Counted from the first letter of the stretch, positions 36,044 to 45,744 are shown. The stretch is 64,000 nucleotides of DNA from Eutreptiella sp. 'Long Island Sound 2002' (GCA_964036045.1 OZ038381.1:121585843-121649842); one strand, 5' to 3'. Numbers and translations: made by a program. The notes: generated by a model not told the origin, from the sequence alone.

Positions 36044-36217
36044 TACTACGCACCCAAGCGGAGGACCCCCACGGCGGCACACATGCAACGAACAGCCATC
36101 ACCACAGTGGCCACACACCTCACGCACCGCATCCACATATACCTGCAACACGCAGCCACGCTGCCCCCAACGGACCAAACCAAGCTCCTCAAACTCCTCT
36201 TCTACCAAACGTGACGC
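36044..36217 (+). pseudogene. LINE C-terminus, 3' part beyond element B
   Basis: Reads on from 33,581 in the same frame for 57 codons to a TGA, beginning YYAPKRRTPTAAHMQ and ending LLKLLFYQT. The continuous frame across the 2.46-kb gap is the best evidence that B landed inside this ORF. Confidence 0.6.
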
Positions 36218-36399
36218 CCCCGCACACCCGCAAGAACCGTCCACCCAACACCAGGGATCCCCCGACCCAAGCACCACCCACCACACAAAACACCAACACG
36301 ACACACACAGGCACCAACGGCACCACACGCACGCTTGCGAGCATACGCACAGCGCGAACCCCCGTGCCCCGACACCTCCGCCCATCCACAGGTACCGCC

Positions 36400-38190
36400 A
36401 GCCGCTAGCCACCGCATGCCCTCTCTGCACATGCCTGCGACTACCGCAAACGGCCCTACCCTGCATCCAAACCCACTGGGTCTGCCTAGGGGCCGCACAC
36501 TACCTCGCTCGCTGCCCCCATTACAAGGAGCTGAACCCCCAGCACCATACACAGCCGGCAGCCCCAGCTGCACCCACCCCCCGCCAGCCACCCCCGCTTC
36601 TTCGGACCCCTAACCGACACCCTACGGGACTACCTTGGGGGACATTACGCGGCCGACGCGGCGGACCACGCATGGACCATCAACGTCGCAACCGGCGACA
36701 CACCCATACCCCCCCCCACAGCCCACCCCTACGCCACAGCGGGGGCGGCCTCGACGTGGCGGCCCGCCACGTCCTCCACGCCCTCTACATCCACCGCCGC
36801 GACCTCCACCTCCCTGACCCGCACCTCCCAACGCCCCGAATCATAGCCCCGGCACTGGGGGCGTGGGTGGAGACGGTGCCGGAGGTGGTGGCGGACTACC
36901 TCCGGCGCCCCCGCCGTTGGTTCAGCAAAGCCTCCGGCCGGCAAAGAGGAGCCCCCTACCCGCTCACGGAGCTGCACTACCCTGCACCCCCCCCACCCAG
37001 CCGGGCCCACTGGAGGGCCGGGCCACCTTCCGGTACACCCACCTCACCGGCCCCAGCGAAGCTGCTGCACATATGGACCCCATGGAGCAACGCGGCTACT
37101 TCCGGGACCTCGAGATGTGACTTTTAGAGGCACATCGGTGGCACGTGAACACGCCTTCCCCCCCAAGAGGATAGGGAAGGCCGCCTGCCCCCAACACGCA
37201 CGAAGCCAAGAAAGCCAAAACGGGCCAAGGGGCCCGTCAGCGCGCCCGCCAACAAGGCGCATCACCTAGGCCAGGACCCTAGCCGCACCACGCCCCGCGA
37301 TCCCACGTCCAGGACCCGGATGCACATCTCCACCAGCAATACCCTCCCCAGCGCCCACCACCGCCACCGTACCGCGACACCACGGCCCACCACCAGCACC
37401 AACCGGTCAACGCCGCACAGGGACCACCGTTCCCCCATTGCCAAGGGGTATCAGACCACCATTAGCACCACCACAACCCCACCTCCCCCGACACCCGCCT
37501 CCCAATGCCGCAATGCCGGAGCCACCCCCACCACCTCCATCACCGTAGCGGGCCACCACGGCCGGGGCACGTGGGCCACCCGCCCCACGTGGTGCACTGG
37601 GCCACACCACACCACCACGTGCATCACAGACACGCCTACCAGCACCACCAACCGGTGCCTCACCACCACCATGCCCATGCAGCCCCACACCTACCCGTGC
37701 CATGGTACCACACGCAGCCAATGCACCCTTACCACCACCACCACGCGGCCCAGCACCACCTACCACCTCCGCAGCACGTACCACCCCGACAGCTGGGGCC
37801 CGCGACGGTCCGGTCGCCATACGCTACTGTAGACCCGCAGGGCCCCCAGCAAGCGCACTACCAACACCATCCCCAAGGCCAGCAGATACCACCACCCCCA
37901 GTGCACGGGGCGCCCCACCAACACCTACCACCCCCCCCCACCACACTCCCTACCCACAGACGCCACCCACCAACAACCACACGCCGCCCGGAAACAACAC
38001 CCACACCCACACTCCCGCGCGCCCACCACCACCCCCTACACCACGACTGGCCGAGAACCGTGCGGCCCGCCCATCGCGCACGAACCCCACCAGCACGACC
38101 CAGCACAAAGCGCAGTTGCCGCGGGTGCCGCCTCACCCATGGGACAATCAGAGACCCAGATGATGCAACAGGCACCCCCCCCCCCTAGGC
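36400..38190 (+). pseudogene. N-terminal and His/Pro-rich part of the protease-transposase gene
   Basis: Protein-like segments follow one another in changing frames: a Cys/His cluster (ACPLCTCLRL ... HWVCLGAAHYLARCPHYKEL, 36,418-36,530), LTDTLRDYLGGHYAADAADH, LGAWVETVPEVVADYLRRPR and RATFRYTHLTGPSEAAAHM, then a long region of His, Pro and Gln (37,505-38,190, 227 codons open). In-frame stops in the last frame are one TGA and three TAG. The Cys/His cluster may instead belong to the LINE. Function of the His-rich part unknown. Low complexity from CAC/CCA repeats makes this call cautious. Confidence 0.35.
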
Positions 38191-38400
38191 ATCACCGCTT
38201 CCTCACGCCCCCCCCCCCCAACCGCGAGCGCCGACCCACCGCACAGGGACACCTACCGAGCCCCTCCGCCCCCACCCCCTGCCGGCGTGCCCGTCCACGG
38301 GCCTGCACTCCCATGACCACCAAGGGACACCCCATCACCCAACCCATCACACTCCGGCAGCGACCACCCCACCCTCCCCCGCCTTAACCACCACCCGCAC

Positions 38401-39487
38401 CACACACAGCACCACAAGGTGCCGCACCAGCCGTGCCACCCATCACCCTCACACTCCACAACCCCCCCGCGGTGAAACAATACCTCCACGCCGTGGACGG
38501 GCACACAGAAGTGTTGCGGCTCCGCTACTCAGGTAGCAGCCAACCCATCTAGGCAGGAACCCTCGTCCAGGCAGCCACCCTGGGCAAAGGCGTCACAGAC
38601 TTTCTCTAGAACGCCTTCCTCTACCTCGCCGGGCACGACCAACCCCTCTGCGCCACCCCCGACGGCGAGCGCCCCCCCCCCCCCCAAGGAGACCGCATGT
38701 GGGTGCCCCCCATTGAATGGGGGCGACGACTTGTCGGGAGCCCCCAGCCACAACTGCTGGCCGTGACGGGCCGCACCTCTTTCCGCAAACCGGACATGAC
38801 CCCACTGCATCCCACATCTCCCCGGATGAATACATGGAATGGGAAAAGAAGACATCAGCCAACCGCGTGGCCTCCCGAAGCGGCTTCAAGGACGTCCACC
38901 CAGACGTCCTCAGCCCCCCCTGCCACGAGCCGGCCCCCTTCACATACATGACCATCATGTGCGATGGCCACTACACCCTTGCCACCACCCACTACCACGC
39001 CCCGTCCAACACATGGGTGGTCCACGGCACCGACTCCCTCCTCCCCGCCGACTACCCCCCCCCCCCCCCCCCCCGAGCCCACTCCCCCGGCCCTAACACA
39101 TACACTAGAGTGGGTGGCCCTGACGGCCCGCACATCCAACACACTTCGAAGCACACGTCCCCAGCGACGCTGCTCTCCATCCGCAACTGCTGACAGATCC
39201 TTGGCAGGGCAATGTACTGCCTTGCCAAGTGGACCCAGCGGTCGTGGTGGAACCTCCCCCCCGATGGACATGGAAGGTCACCCTCCGCCCCCAGCAGAGG
39301 GAGGCCCCCGAGAGTTGCGGGAGTCCCACCCCCCCACGCCCCGTCTTCCTGTAGCTCTGCTCGTTCATGGAGGTGGCCCGCCTCCTGCACCTGCTCTAGC
39401 CCGACAACACCCCCGCCCAACACTACCCCCACCTCACGGAGGAGGACATGCCCGGAATCCAGCGGGCCTTCTCCGGCACCACCCTTG
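38401..39487 (+). pseudogene. Ulp1/C48-like cysteine protease domain
   Basis: Frames joined at the C-runs near 38,680 and 39,060 give ITLTLHNPPAVKQYLHAVDG, GKGVTDFL-NAFLYLAGHDQP, CDGHYTLATTHYHAPSNTWV then VHGTDSLL, and finally TLRPQQREAPESCG ... CSFMEVARLLHLL. The order His, Asp, Gln, Cys (Cys codon at 39,316) and the spacing Q-x6-C agree with the Ulp1/adenain (C48) peptidase signature. TAG interrupts at about 38,549, 38,607, 39,355 and 39,398. Ulp1 domains ride on several DNA transposon groups (MULEs, KDZ). Adenovirus-type protease of Polintons is less likely, as no capsid or polymerase is present. Confidence 0.5.
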
Positions 39488-39674
39488 GTACACGCTGGAA
39501 GACCCAATGTCGTTCTAGCCTAGAACACTCTAGCCTAGATGTTCTAGCCTAGATTAGATCAATACTACAAGAACATACTGTCTACCCAGATGTGCCAATT
39601 TCTTCATTGTTGCGCCGTGCATGCTTGCTAGTGTCCGTAGTGCATTGTTCCATGGTTCCTTCTTTCCCGCTTAG
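39488..39674 (+). other. Probable 187-nt GT-AG intron with CTAG palindromes
   Basis: Donor g|gtacacgct at 39,488 follows one base of a codon. Acceptor ttctttcccgcttag at 39,674 leaves two bases before ATT ACA CAT, the frame of the downstream transposase ORF, so phases match (1/1). Near its 5' end it carries tcgttctagcctagaac and more ctagcctaga motifs, as in the intron at 40,465. Confidence 0.55.
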
Positions 39675-41497
39675 ATATTACACATTTCTTTGCAATGAAA
39701 CGCCCCGCCACTTCCCTCATTGCTCCCTCCTCAACCGAGAAGGATACTTCCCTCTTGTCTAAGGCACTACGGGAGTTGAGTGGGGCATCTAACCTCAAGG
39801 ATGAGCGGGTGGGCCATTACTTGGCCACGTGGGCGCTATCATGCCCCCTAGCACGGCGGCAATTCAAGAACGCCCTCCAATATGTGAACTCCGCCACTTC
39901 TACCCATAACACGGGTGAGGCATGCAAGGCCGCCGTTGCGGCATACGCCGCCTCCCTTTCTCCCCCCCCACCGCCATGTGTGAACTAGTGCTCAACATGA
40001 GGGCCCCCAAGTCCTCATGGAGGACCCTCTCGGAGCTCTACACGCTCCGTAAGTAGGAGTATCACCACACCGTCCCTAGTGGCCCCTACTTCCGTCCAAT
40101 TTGTACCGAGCGGGCTTTCCAAGCCTGTTGGAAGCAGTTGGTCGCCCCGGTGCAATTGGATGACCCCGTTGCCACGGTGTTGCCCAAGGCCACCGGGATC
40201 TCCTGGCCCTTCGCCTCATGGGTCACATACATCCTCTCCCGGCCGGGCTTGGTGCGGTCAATCAACCGCACCTTCCCGTTGACGTTCATCGTCCGGGGAG
40301 ATGCCTACCCCGTGGCCGGGGGCAATTGGACCCAACTCACCATCTCCTTGGCCAACTTCGACCGCTTGGCCCGCTCCCCGGCGGGCCTTTGGGTGTTGAG
40401 CATGGCCAAATGCGATGACAAGGTCATGGACACCCTTGGGACGTTGTAGAAGAGCAATTGGGAGGTACTCCCCTCACCTAGTGCCTTGGGCTCGTTCTAG
40501 TTTTGATCTAGTCGGCCTCGAACACCGCTCGCTAGACGCTAGATTGGACTAGACTAGAACGAAATTAACCACCCCCCATGTCTCGTGTTTAGGTGATTCA
40601 AGATATCATCGATACGGGGCTCGTCCAATGGGGGGCCTCCAAGAAGGAGGCAAAGGTGATCCTCGGGGGGGATCAACCGTGGACGCGAAGGGTGATCGGG
40701 GTGTCCGCATGCCCCCAAGTGGGCTCCATGTTCAATGAGGGGATATGGAATGCCCAAACGAAGACTTGGGAGGGTAGTCCTATCTCGCGGACCATGGAGG
40801 GTGATGAGGCCAAATACACGGCCTTTCTCCTTGGGACGCCTTCCTTGCAAGCCGCTGTCTGCAGTACGCAGCGCATTTTGAAATTGCCGCGTGCCTGGGT
40901 CGTCTTGTGCACTTGACAATGGCCATGGGCCGCTTGTTGGGGGAGTTTGTCGACGGGGAGGCTAGGTCGGTCACCCCTGTGCTCCGTCAAGACATGCAAG
41001 TTCTCCTGTCGGAGAGGCGTGCAGGTTGGAGCGTTTATGGGTCAGCCTCCCCGGACGGGGAAGAGACGGCCAATTTTTTTGACGCATGGCCGGACATTAC
41101 TAAGTGCCTCGGCATTAGGCCGAGCACGGCCAAGTACAAGGCCATCGCGCACATGTGGGACCTGCTGCAGGCCCTCTATTGTACATATCAGGGCCCTAAC
41201 CCGTTGAATTGTGCTGCCGTGGCCCGCGATTTCCGGCGCCATTGTATTGTCGGAGCTGCATCATGGTATCTATTGAGGCTTGAGCATGATGTAGAAAGCA
41301 TGTTGCAGAACATTAAGCCATTTAGGCTGGCTATGTTCTCGGGTGACATTTCGGAAAGCAGCAACCGCTTTCTGAAACATGGGCACAACGAGCACAGGAA
41401 CCGGGCGGTCGGGGAGCCGTGGGTTGGGGTGGTGCTGGCGGTACTGGTGTTCGTGCGTCGGTGTTTGTGGGGTGGTGCGGGGGTAGCGTGCGGCTAG
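39675..41497 (+). pseudogene. DDE-type transposase-like protein
   Basis: Begins in frame with the protease exon (ATG at 39,695). The frame shifts at the C-run near 39,965, has TAG at 40,057 and 40,447, crosses the intron at 40,465-40,592 and shifts again near 40,890. Notable blocks: NRTFPLTFIVRGDAYPVAGG then NWTQLTISL (first Asp), LSMAKCDDKVMDTL, FEIAACLGRLVHLTMAMGRL, and SGDISESSNRFLKHGHNEH (candidate Glu with basic/His tail). This layout of Asp block, 'HLxxxxGRLL' block and a Glu-Asn-Lys-His block resembles RNase H-fold transposases, but I cannot assign a superfamily. Total about 560 residues. Confidence 0.45.
40465..40592 (+). other. 128-nt GT-AG intron bounded inside by TCGTTCTAG/CTAGAACGA
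   Basis: Donor gag|gtactc at 40,465 and acceptor tctcgtgtttag ending at 40,592 join codon GAG to GTG ATT CAA in phase 0/0. Inside, tcgttctag (40,492-40,500) and ctagaacga (40,554-40,562) form a perfect 9-bp inverted repeat enclosing more CTAG motifs, like a tiny element inserted as, or in, an intron. Confidence 0.6.
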
Positions 41498-42660
41498 GGA
41501 GCGCCGGCGTGGGGGGGTGGGCTTGGGGCGATGTCCCAGAGGCTTGTGTCTCCCAACCGCGCCGTTTGGAGGGCCTCCCGCAGGCGCTTGAGGACGTGTG
41601 GGTGGTCCTGGTCTGCAGGGAGCTGGCAGCGGTGTACTCGCTCGGGATACAGCGCGTCGGCCAGCATGGTTTCCCTTGCGTCTTGCGGCATCCTTCCCAC
41701 CTCTGGTCGGAACCGGCGGTTCTCCGACGTGTCCCAGCGGGGCCGGCGAACTAGGTCTTCTAGGGAGGTTCCCGCACAGGCCCACTTCCGCAGCTCCCAC
41801 TGTTGTCTGTGGGTCCAGCGCTACGACCACGGTCCTGGGGGGGGGGGGGGGCTTGGGCGTGGGCGTGGGTGTGGTCGTGGGTGTGGGTGTAGGCATGGGC
41901 GTGCGGGGTGTAGTCGGGGGGCTGGGCGGCGGCGATGCGTCTGGGGGAGTACGTCTCCTCGTACTCCTATTTCCCTGGGGTGCGTGGGGAGCGGGGGTGG
42001 CCTGGGGACCCCGCAAACTCCGCTTCGGGGTTGGGGCGGGGCCTACGGCTGACGCGGTGGTGGGGCATCTGCTGGATGTGGGCAGACATGGGGGGTTGGT
42101 ACGGGGGTGGGGGCACTATTGGCTGCCACCGGTGCTGCCCCGACTTGGGTGGGGGTGGCCTTTTTTTGGGCACGGGGTGTGGGCTTTGGGCAGTGTGGGG
42201 ACGAGGTGCGTCGTGCTTCTGCCATGGGGCGTTCTGTCATGAAGGTGGCGGCGTTGGCATCCGTGATGGCGGGGCGTCGTGCCGGCGGTTTCTGTTGTCG
42301 CGCCCTTTGCGACGGTGTTAGCGGTTGAAGGTCGTAGAGGACGTCCGCGGGGGGCTTGGCCCGGGCCTCTGGTTTGGTAACGGGTTGGGTTGGTGACTTG
42401 GCCTCGGGTTTGGGCTTTGGTTTGGTGGCAGGTTGCAGCTGTTGTTTGGCGGTGGGTCTGGGTTGTCGCTCGGCGGTGGGTTTGGGTTGTGGTCTTTTGG
42501 GGGCTTTGGGCTTTGGCTTGGCGGTGAGCTTGGGCTTTGGTTGGGCAGTGGGTGCGGGTTTAGCCGTGGTGTGTTGTCGCCCACTTTTGCTGGCTGCGGG
42601 TCCCCGTGGGGCTGCGGAGGTGTTCGTTGCGGTGAGCGCTCCGGTTTCGGGGACGACCTT
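41494..42660 (-). CDS. Pro/Lys-rich protein remnant (minus strand)
   Basis: The most protein-like minus-strand reading starts near 42,600 with Lys-Pro-Ala repeats (e.g. AKPKPKAPKRPQPKPTAERQ), goes through KPPADVLYDLQPLTPSQRAR and FMTERPMAEARRTSSPHCPK, then a Pro-rich stretch, and ends with EVGRMPQDARETMLADALYP ... ALQTARLGDTSLWDIAP to a stop near 41,494. Frame changes coincide with G/C-runs (41,838). Lys-Pro repeats resemble histone-H1-like or linker tails, but there is no domain to name it. The plus-strand Gly/Val-rich frames here are shadows. Confidence 0.35.
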
Positions 42661-42896
42661 CTAGCCCGGCGTGGCCGCTGGTGCCAGCGGCTAGAGGGGT
42701 GGTGGGGACCTCGGATGCCAGGTGTTGGATGAGGAGGTGGTTGTCGGTGTGGAGGTGAATGAGCTGGTTGTGGAGGTTGGGGAGTCCGGATGTGAGGTGC
42801 TGGTGGACGAGGTGGTTGCGGCGGTGGGGGAGGTGGAGGAGGTGGAAGAGGCAGAGGAGGTGGACGGAGAGGATAAGGAGGCGGATGAGGAGGATG

Positions 42897-43801
42897 TAAA
42901 CCCCCCCCCCCCGAAAGTAAGACCCCGCCCCAAAAGTATGACCCCCCCCAAAGTAAGACCCCCTTGCAGGCTCAGGACCAGCCGTCCCAAAAGTAAGACC
43001 CCCTTAGTGGCACATGCACGGCAGCAACACATTTTGGTCTACCACTCATACAATCCACGATCATCCGTCACATATTTACTGAGATTTGAACCACGAGGTG
43101 ATAGGTTTCTGCTTTGCTTTGAAAGAGGGCAACCGGATAGGTGCCTGGTCAGGAACATCAACTTCTTCCTGGCGGGCACGTGCATCAATAGCTGCCCTAA
43201 CCTGCTGCTCAACCTCAGACATTGGCACGAAAATATACCTTGGGAACACTCGCAGTTTGATATCAGAAGGAGTGGCGGGCAAATAACCCATTGCCTTCAA
43301 TGTTTGCCACCGCTTGGCATCATCACCAGCCACAGTTAATCTGGTCTGTTCCTCCGGCTTCTGTGGTGGTTTCCGATTTTTGGGCACATTTTTCGACAAT
43401 GGCTTGGACACGTTCCTCAAGACTTTTCTGTTCTTTGGAAGGCTCAGCACTATTGTCATCAGCCCCAGCATCATTTTCAGTGCCGTCCTCATCAACATCC
43501 AACAACAACTCCATCACACTAGGTGATTCGTCAGGCTGTTCAGGCTCTTCATCATTCACAGGAGCCTCAACAACTTCAAATTCTGAGTCATCAGATGATC
43601 GTCAATGGTGTCGGTTTCCTCCAGCTGCAGGTCGTCTAAAAGCATGGGCTCAGACATCTTCTGTGTCGGGAAAGGTGAAGTGACAGCAAAATGGATGAAC
43701 CCAAAAGTAAGACCCCCCCCAAAAGTAAGACCCCTCTTGGGACCCACGACCAGCTGGACTGAAAGTAAGACCCCCGGTCTTACTTTCAAAAGGGAGGTTT
43801 A
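42897..43801 (-). mobile_element. Small inverted-repeat element with AAAGTAAGACCCC repeats
   Basis: Left end taaa + C-run + gaaagtaagacc; right end, reverse-complemented, taaacctcccttttgaaagtaagacc. Both flanks also hold direct copies of aaaagtaagaccccc (four left at 42,913-43,003; three right at 43,700-43,775), and the right end has a perfect hairpin, gaaagtaagacc-ccc-ggtcttactttc (43,761-43,787). A ~580-bp minus-strand coding remnant lies inside. I infer a short DNA transposon of about 0.9 kb. Superfamily not assignable. A TA target is possible. Confidence 0.55.
43076..43657 (-). pseudogene. Protein of the small inverted-repeat element, two frameshifts
   Basis: Start ATG at 43,657, just inside the right end: MSEPMLLDDLQLEETDTIDD, then (shift near 43,600) SDDSEFEVVEAPVNDEEPEQ with an acidic stretch and a helix EQKSLEERVQAIVEKCAQKS, then (shift near 43,400) AKRWQTLKAMGYLPATPSDI, PRYIFVPMSEVEQQVRAAID and a C-terminus FKAKQKPITSWFKSQ with TAA at 43,076. 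The acidic SD.SE-type N-terminus is reminiscent of transposase N-termini, but no catalytic core fits in ~190 residues. Possibly a truncated transposase or accessory protein. Confidence 0.35.
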
Positions 43802-44078
43802 GGGGACGCAATAGGTGGCTTGTGCTGGGGTGCCGCCGTCTAGATCCTGTGGGCAACGAGGGTGAGGATTGTGGTTCGGGCATCTGGCGTGTGTGTGCGC
43901 TTTCCCTGGTGCCCGGCGTGCGTGCACGTGCTTGTGCCGTGGGCCGTGCCGCGTGTGGTGTGTTGTGCAGTCGTGGGGTCGCCGTGGTTTGTGGGCATGT
44001 GGGCTATGCGGGGGGGGGGGGGGGCATGTTTGTTGTAGGGCGTGCGGGTGTGCTTGGTGGGAGTGGTACATGCCCTTG

Positions 44079-44330
44079 GTACACGCTAGAATACCCAATC
44101 TCGTGCTAGCCTAGAACTGGCTAGAGCCGCTAGAACGAAAAAAGCGGGGAATACCCCCCCCCCCGAAGGGGGGGGGGGGTGAGATGTCTAACCTGGACCC
44201 CCCTATCCATACTCGGGGGCCCATACTTTTTTTTCCAATTTCGCTGTTTTCACCTGATTTTGGAGTTCAAATTTTCGTTCTAGCGGCGTTCTAGCGAGCG
44301 TTGCAGAACGCCGCTAGAACAATATATGTG
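44079..44330. other. CTAG-rich intron-like block
   Basis: Starts g|gtacacgctagaatacccaat, near identical to the donor side of the intron at 39,488. It contains ctagcctagaac, the C/G hairpin, and a perfect 16-bp inverted repeat gttctagcggcgttct / agaacgccgctagaac (44,277-44,325). Which flanking exon it served, and on which strand, is unclear. Confidence 0.4.
44148..44184. repeat. C12-GAA-G13 hairpin
   Basis: A 12-base C-run, three bases, then a 13-base G-run: a self-complementary homopolymer hairpin, lying between ctagaacg at 44,133 and tcgttctag at 44,276. Confidence 0.85.
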
Positions 44331-44613
44331 AATGGCCCGCCACTCCTCAAAGAGAAGCTGCCCCGGCTACCATGGCCAGCCGTGGCCAATCACAGGGGCC
44401 CGATGCTGGACCCAACTCACGGAGCACCGGGTTCCCCCCCCCAGCCCCCGGTTAGCCCGGATCGCCTACCCACCGCACCCCATAGGTCACCGGGAAGGTC
44501 AGTTGGCGGGCCAGCGCAGGGTCACTTGGTGGTTGGTTAGCCCGATTAGCCCGGTTAACCCGATTAGCACCCCTTCCCCCCCAGGCCCCCATTCGCGAGT
44601 CACAACACGCAGG

Positions 44614-45597
44614 TTACCCCTCCTGCGTGGTTGGGGGTTGCCGGGGCTCGTCCTTGCTCCCGGCACCCCCCTTCTCACCCCCTGTGTCCCCTTCCTTCTC
44701 ACCCCCCTTGTCACCCCCCACCTCACCCCCCTTGTCACCCCCCTCCCCCTTGTAACCACCCTCGTCCCCCTCGTCATCCCCGTCATCCCCGTCGTCCCCC
44801 TCGTCCCCGGCCCCCAAGGCCTCCCGGAGGTGGGCCTCCGCCTCGTCCCTGGTGCGGAAGAGAAGCTCTCCCAGCACCCGGAAGGTGCCCCTCTCTTTCT
44901 CCCGCTTCCTCTTCTTCCCCTTGTTCCCCTTCTTCCCCCCCTCCCCCTCCCCATTGGACCCCTGCGACACCACCCACCACTCCCCCGGGTCCAACGCCTC
45001 ATCCCAATCCCCCAACACCGTCACTTGGGTGACGGTCCCCCCATTGCCCCCCTCCCTCCAAGGGACATACCGGGTGTTTCCCACACCCGCCACATTCCCA
45101 TAGGGGTCCCGGCCCCTATCTTGCAAGGGGGGGGGCTTGGGGTTTGGGGGGGGGGGGCTTTGCCCTTGGCCTTGGCCTCGGGCTTGGCCTTGGCCTTGGG
45201 CTTGCTCTGCTGGGCTTGAGGGGGGGGAGGGGGGCTCTTCGTCGCTACTCTCAAAGTGGCGGGGTTTTTTCTTGGGGGCCTTGGGGGGGGGGTTTGGGGC
45301 CTTGGGGGGGGGGGCTGTCCTCCCCCCGCTGGTGGTGCTGCTGCTGCTGATGCTGCTGGTCTCCCCCGCCCGGTCCTGCAACCTCACCCAACCCTTGCGC
45401 TGCGGGTCCATGCCCCCCGCACTTCTCGCCGATCCCCACCTACCCAAACCCTCCAACACCGAGAGGGCCACATTGGGGTCCGTCCCCATCATCTGGCCCA
45501 ACTCGGTGATCCCCACGAGGCGCGTCCGCCCTCCGCCATCGCGCCACCCCACGCGCACCCCACGGGGGTCGGCTCCACACGTCTGCAAGCTGACAAC
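44614..45597 (-). CDS. Acidic Gly/Glu/Asp-rich exon of a minus-strand gene
   Basis: Acceptor tttatgtcttcag (plus 45,598-45,610 complement) precedes a 328-codon open frame. N-terminal ~60 residues look globular (VSLQTCGADPRGVRVGWRDG, RLVGITELGQMMGTDPNVAL). The middle is Ser/Pro/Lys-rich with Gln-Gly-Gln-Ala repeats. Then DPYGNVAGVGNTRYVPWREG and a WDEALDPGEWWVVSQGS segment, a basic KKGNKGKKRKREKERG stretch (nuclear-localisation-like), FRVLGELLFRTRDEAEAHLR, and a tail of Asp/Gly/Glu/Lys repeats. No named family. Belongs with the exons at 45,745-47,416. Confidence 0.45.
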   Translation of the reverse strand, partial: VVSLQTCGADPRGVRVGWRDGGGRTRLVGITELGQMMGTDPNVALSVLEGLGRWGSARSAGGMDPQRKGWVRLQDRAGETSSISSSSTTSGGRTAPPPKAPNPPPKAPKKKPRHFESSDEEPPSPPSSPAEQAQGQGQARGQGQGQSPPPPNPKPPPLQDRGRDPYGNVAGVGNTRYVPWREGGNGGTVTQVTVLGDWDEALDPGEWWVVSQGSNGEGEGGKKGNKGKKRKREKERGTFRVLGELLFRTRDEAEAHLREALGAGDEGDDGDDGDDEGDEGGYKGEGGDKGGEVGGDKGGEKEGDTGGEKGGAGSKDEPRQPPTTQEG

Positions 45598-45599
45598 CT

Positions 45600-45740
45600 G
45601 AAGACATAAACACAATGTAAATTTGTTCTAGCAGTCCTAGGCAACTCTTCTAGCGGCGTTCTAGCGACGTCCTAGCGGCGGCACGGCAGTGGCTAGATCA
45701 AGACTAGAACGATTCGCTAGATCAACGCTAGAACGCAATC
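45600..45740 (-). other. CTAG-palindrome intron in the minus-strand gene
   Basis: On the minus strand: gcgttctagcgttgatctag near the 5' side, then aatcgttctagtcttgatct, gccgctaggacgtcgctaga and ctagaacaaa, ending at a pyrimidine-rich acceptor tttatgtcttcag. The donor is not certain. It shares blocks (gatcaagactagaacg and gcgttctagcga) with the intron at 47,085-47,213. Confidence 0.45.
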
Positions 45741-45744
45741 AACA

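Larger units (their letters stand above)
28560..36217 (+). mobile_element. Degenerate LINE (APE-RT-RNase H), split by element B
   Basis: An AP-endonuclease-like domain, LINE reverse transcriptase, RNase H and a C-terminal Cys/His motif occur in that order over about 5.2 kb once the 2.46-kb insertion at 33,582-36,043 is ignored. RNase H after RT is found in several non-LTR clades (e.g. I-like). No first ORF, 5' end or poly(A) was identified. The reading frame changes at least nine times, and I count about ten in-frame TAG, two TAA and two TGA codons in the best-supported frames. Confidence 0.7.

Noticed and set aside
35546-36466. 306-codon minus-strand ORF across element B's right end
   Set aside because: Its internal repeat is just the B1/A2/B2 repeats read backwards, and it crosses the element boundary into the LINE.
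38401-39487. Polinton or giant-virus adenain-type protease
   Set aside because: No capsid, ATPase or polymerase B gene is nearby. A transposase-like domain follows in frame instead.
16331-41500. TAG reassigned as a sense codon in this genome
   Set aside because: The open frames of element C contain no internal TAG and all their Trp codons that I checked are TGG. Decay by transitions in GC-rich ORFs explains the excess more simply. Kept only as an alternative in the findings.
42560-43032. Val/Glu-rich plus-strand ORF (42,722-43,339)
   Set aside because: It runs from Glu-Val repeats across the left end of the inverted-repeat element into its interior, opposite the element's own ORF.
44332-45219. 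295-codon plus-strand Pro/Leu-rich ORF
   Set aside because: Antisense shadow of the acidic minus-strand exon, which has an acceptor site and a globular N-terminal part.
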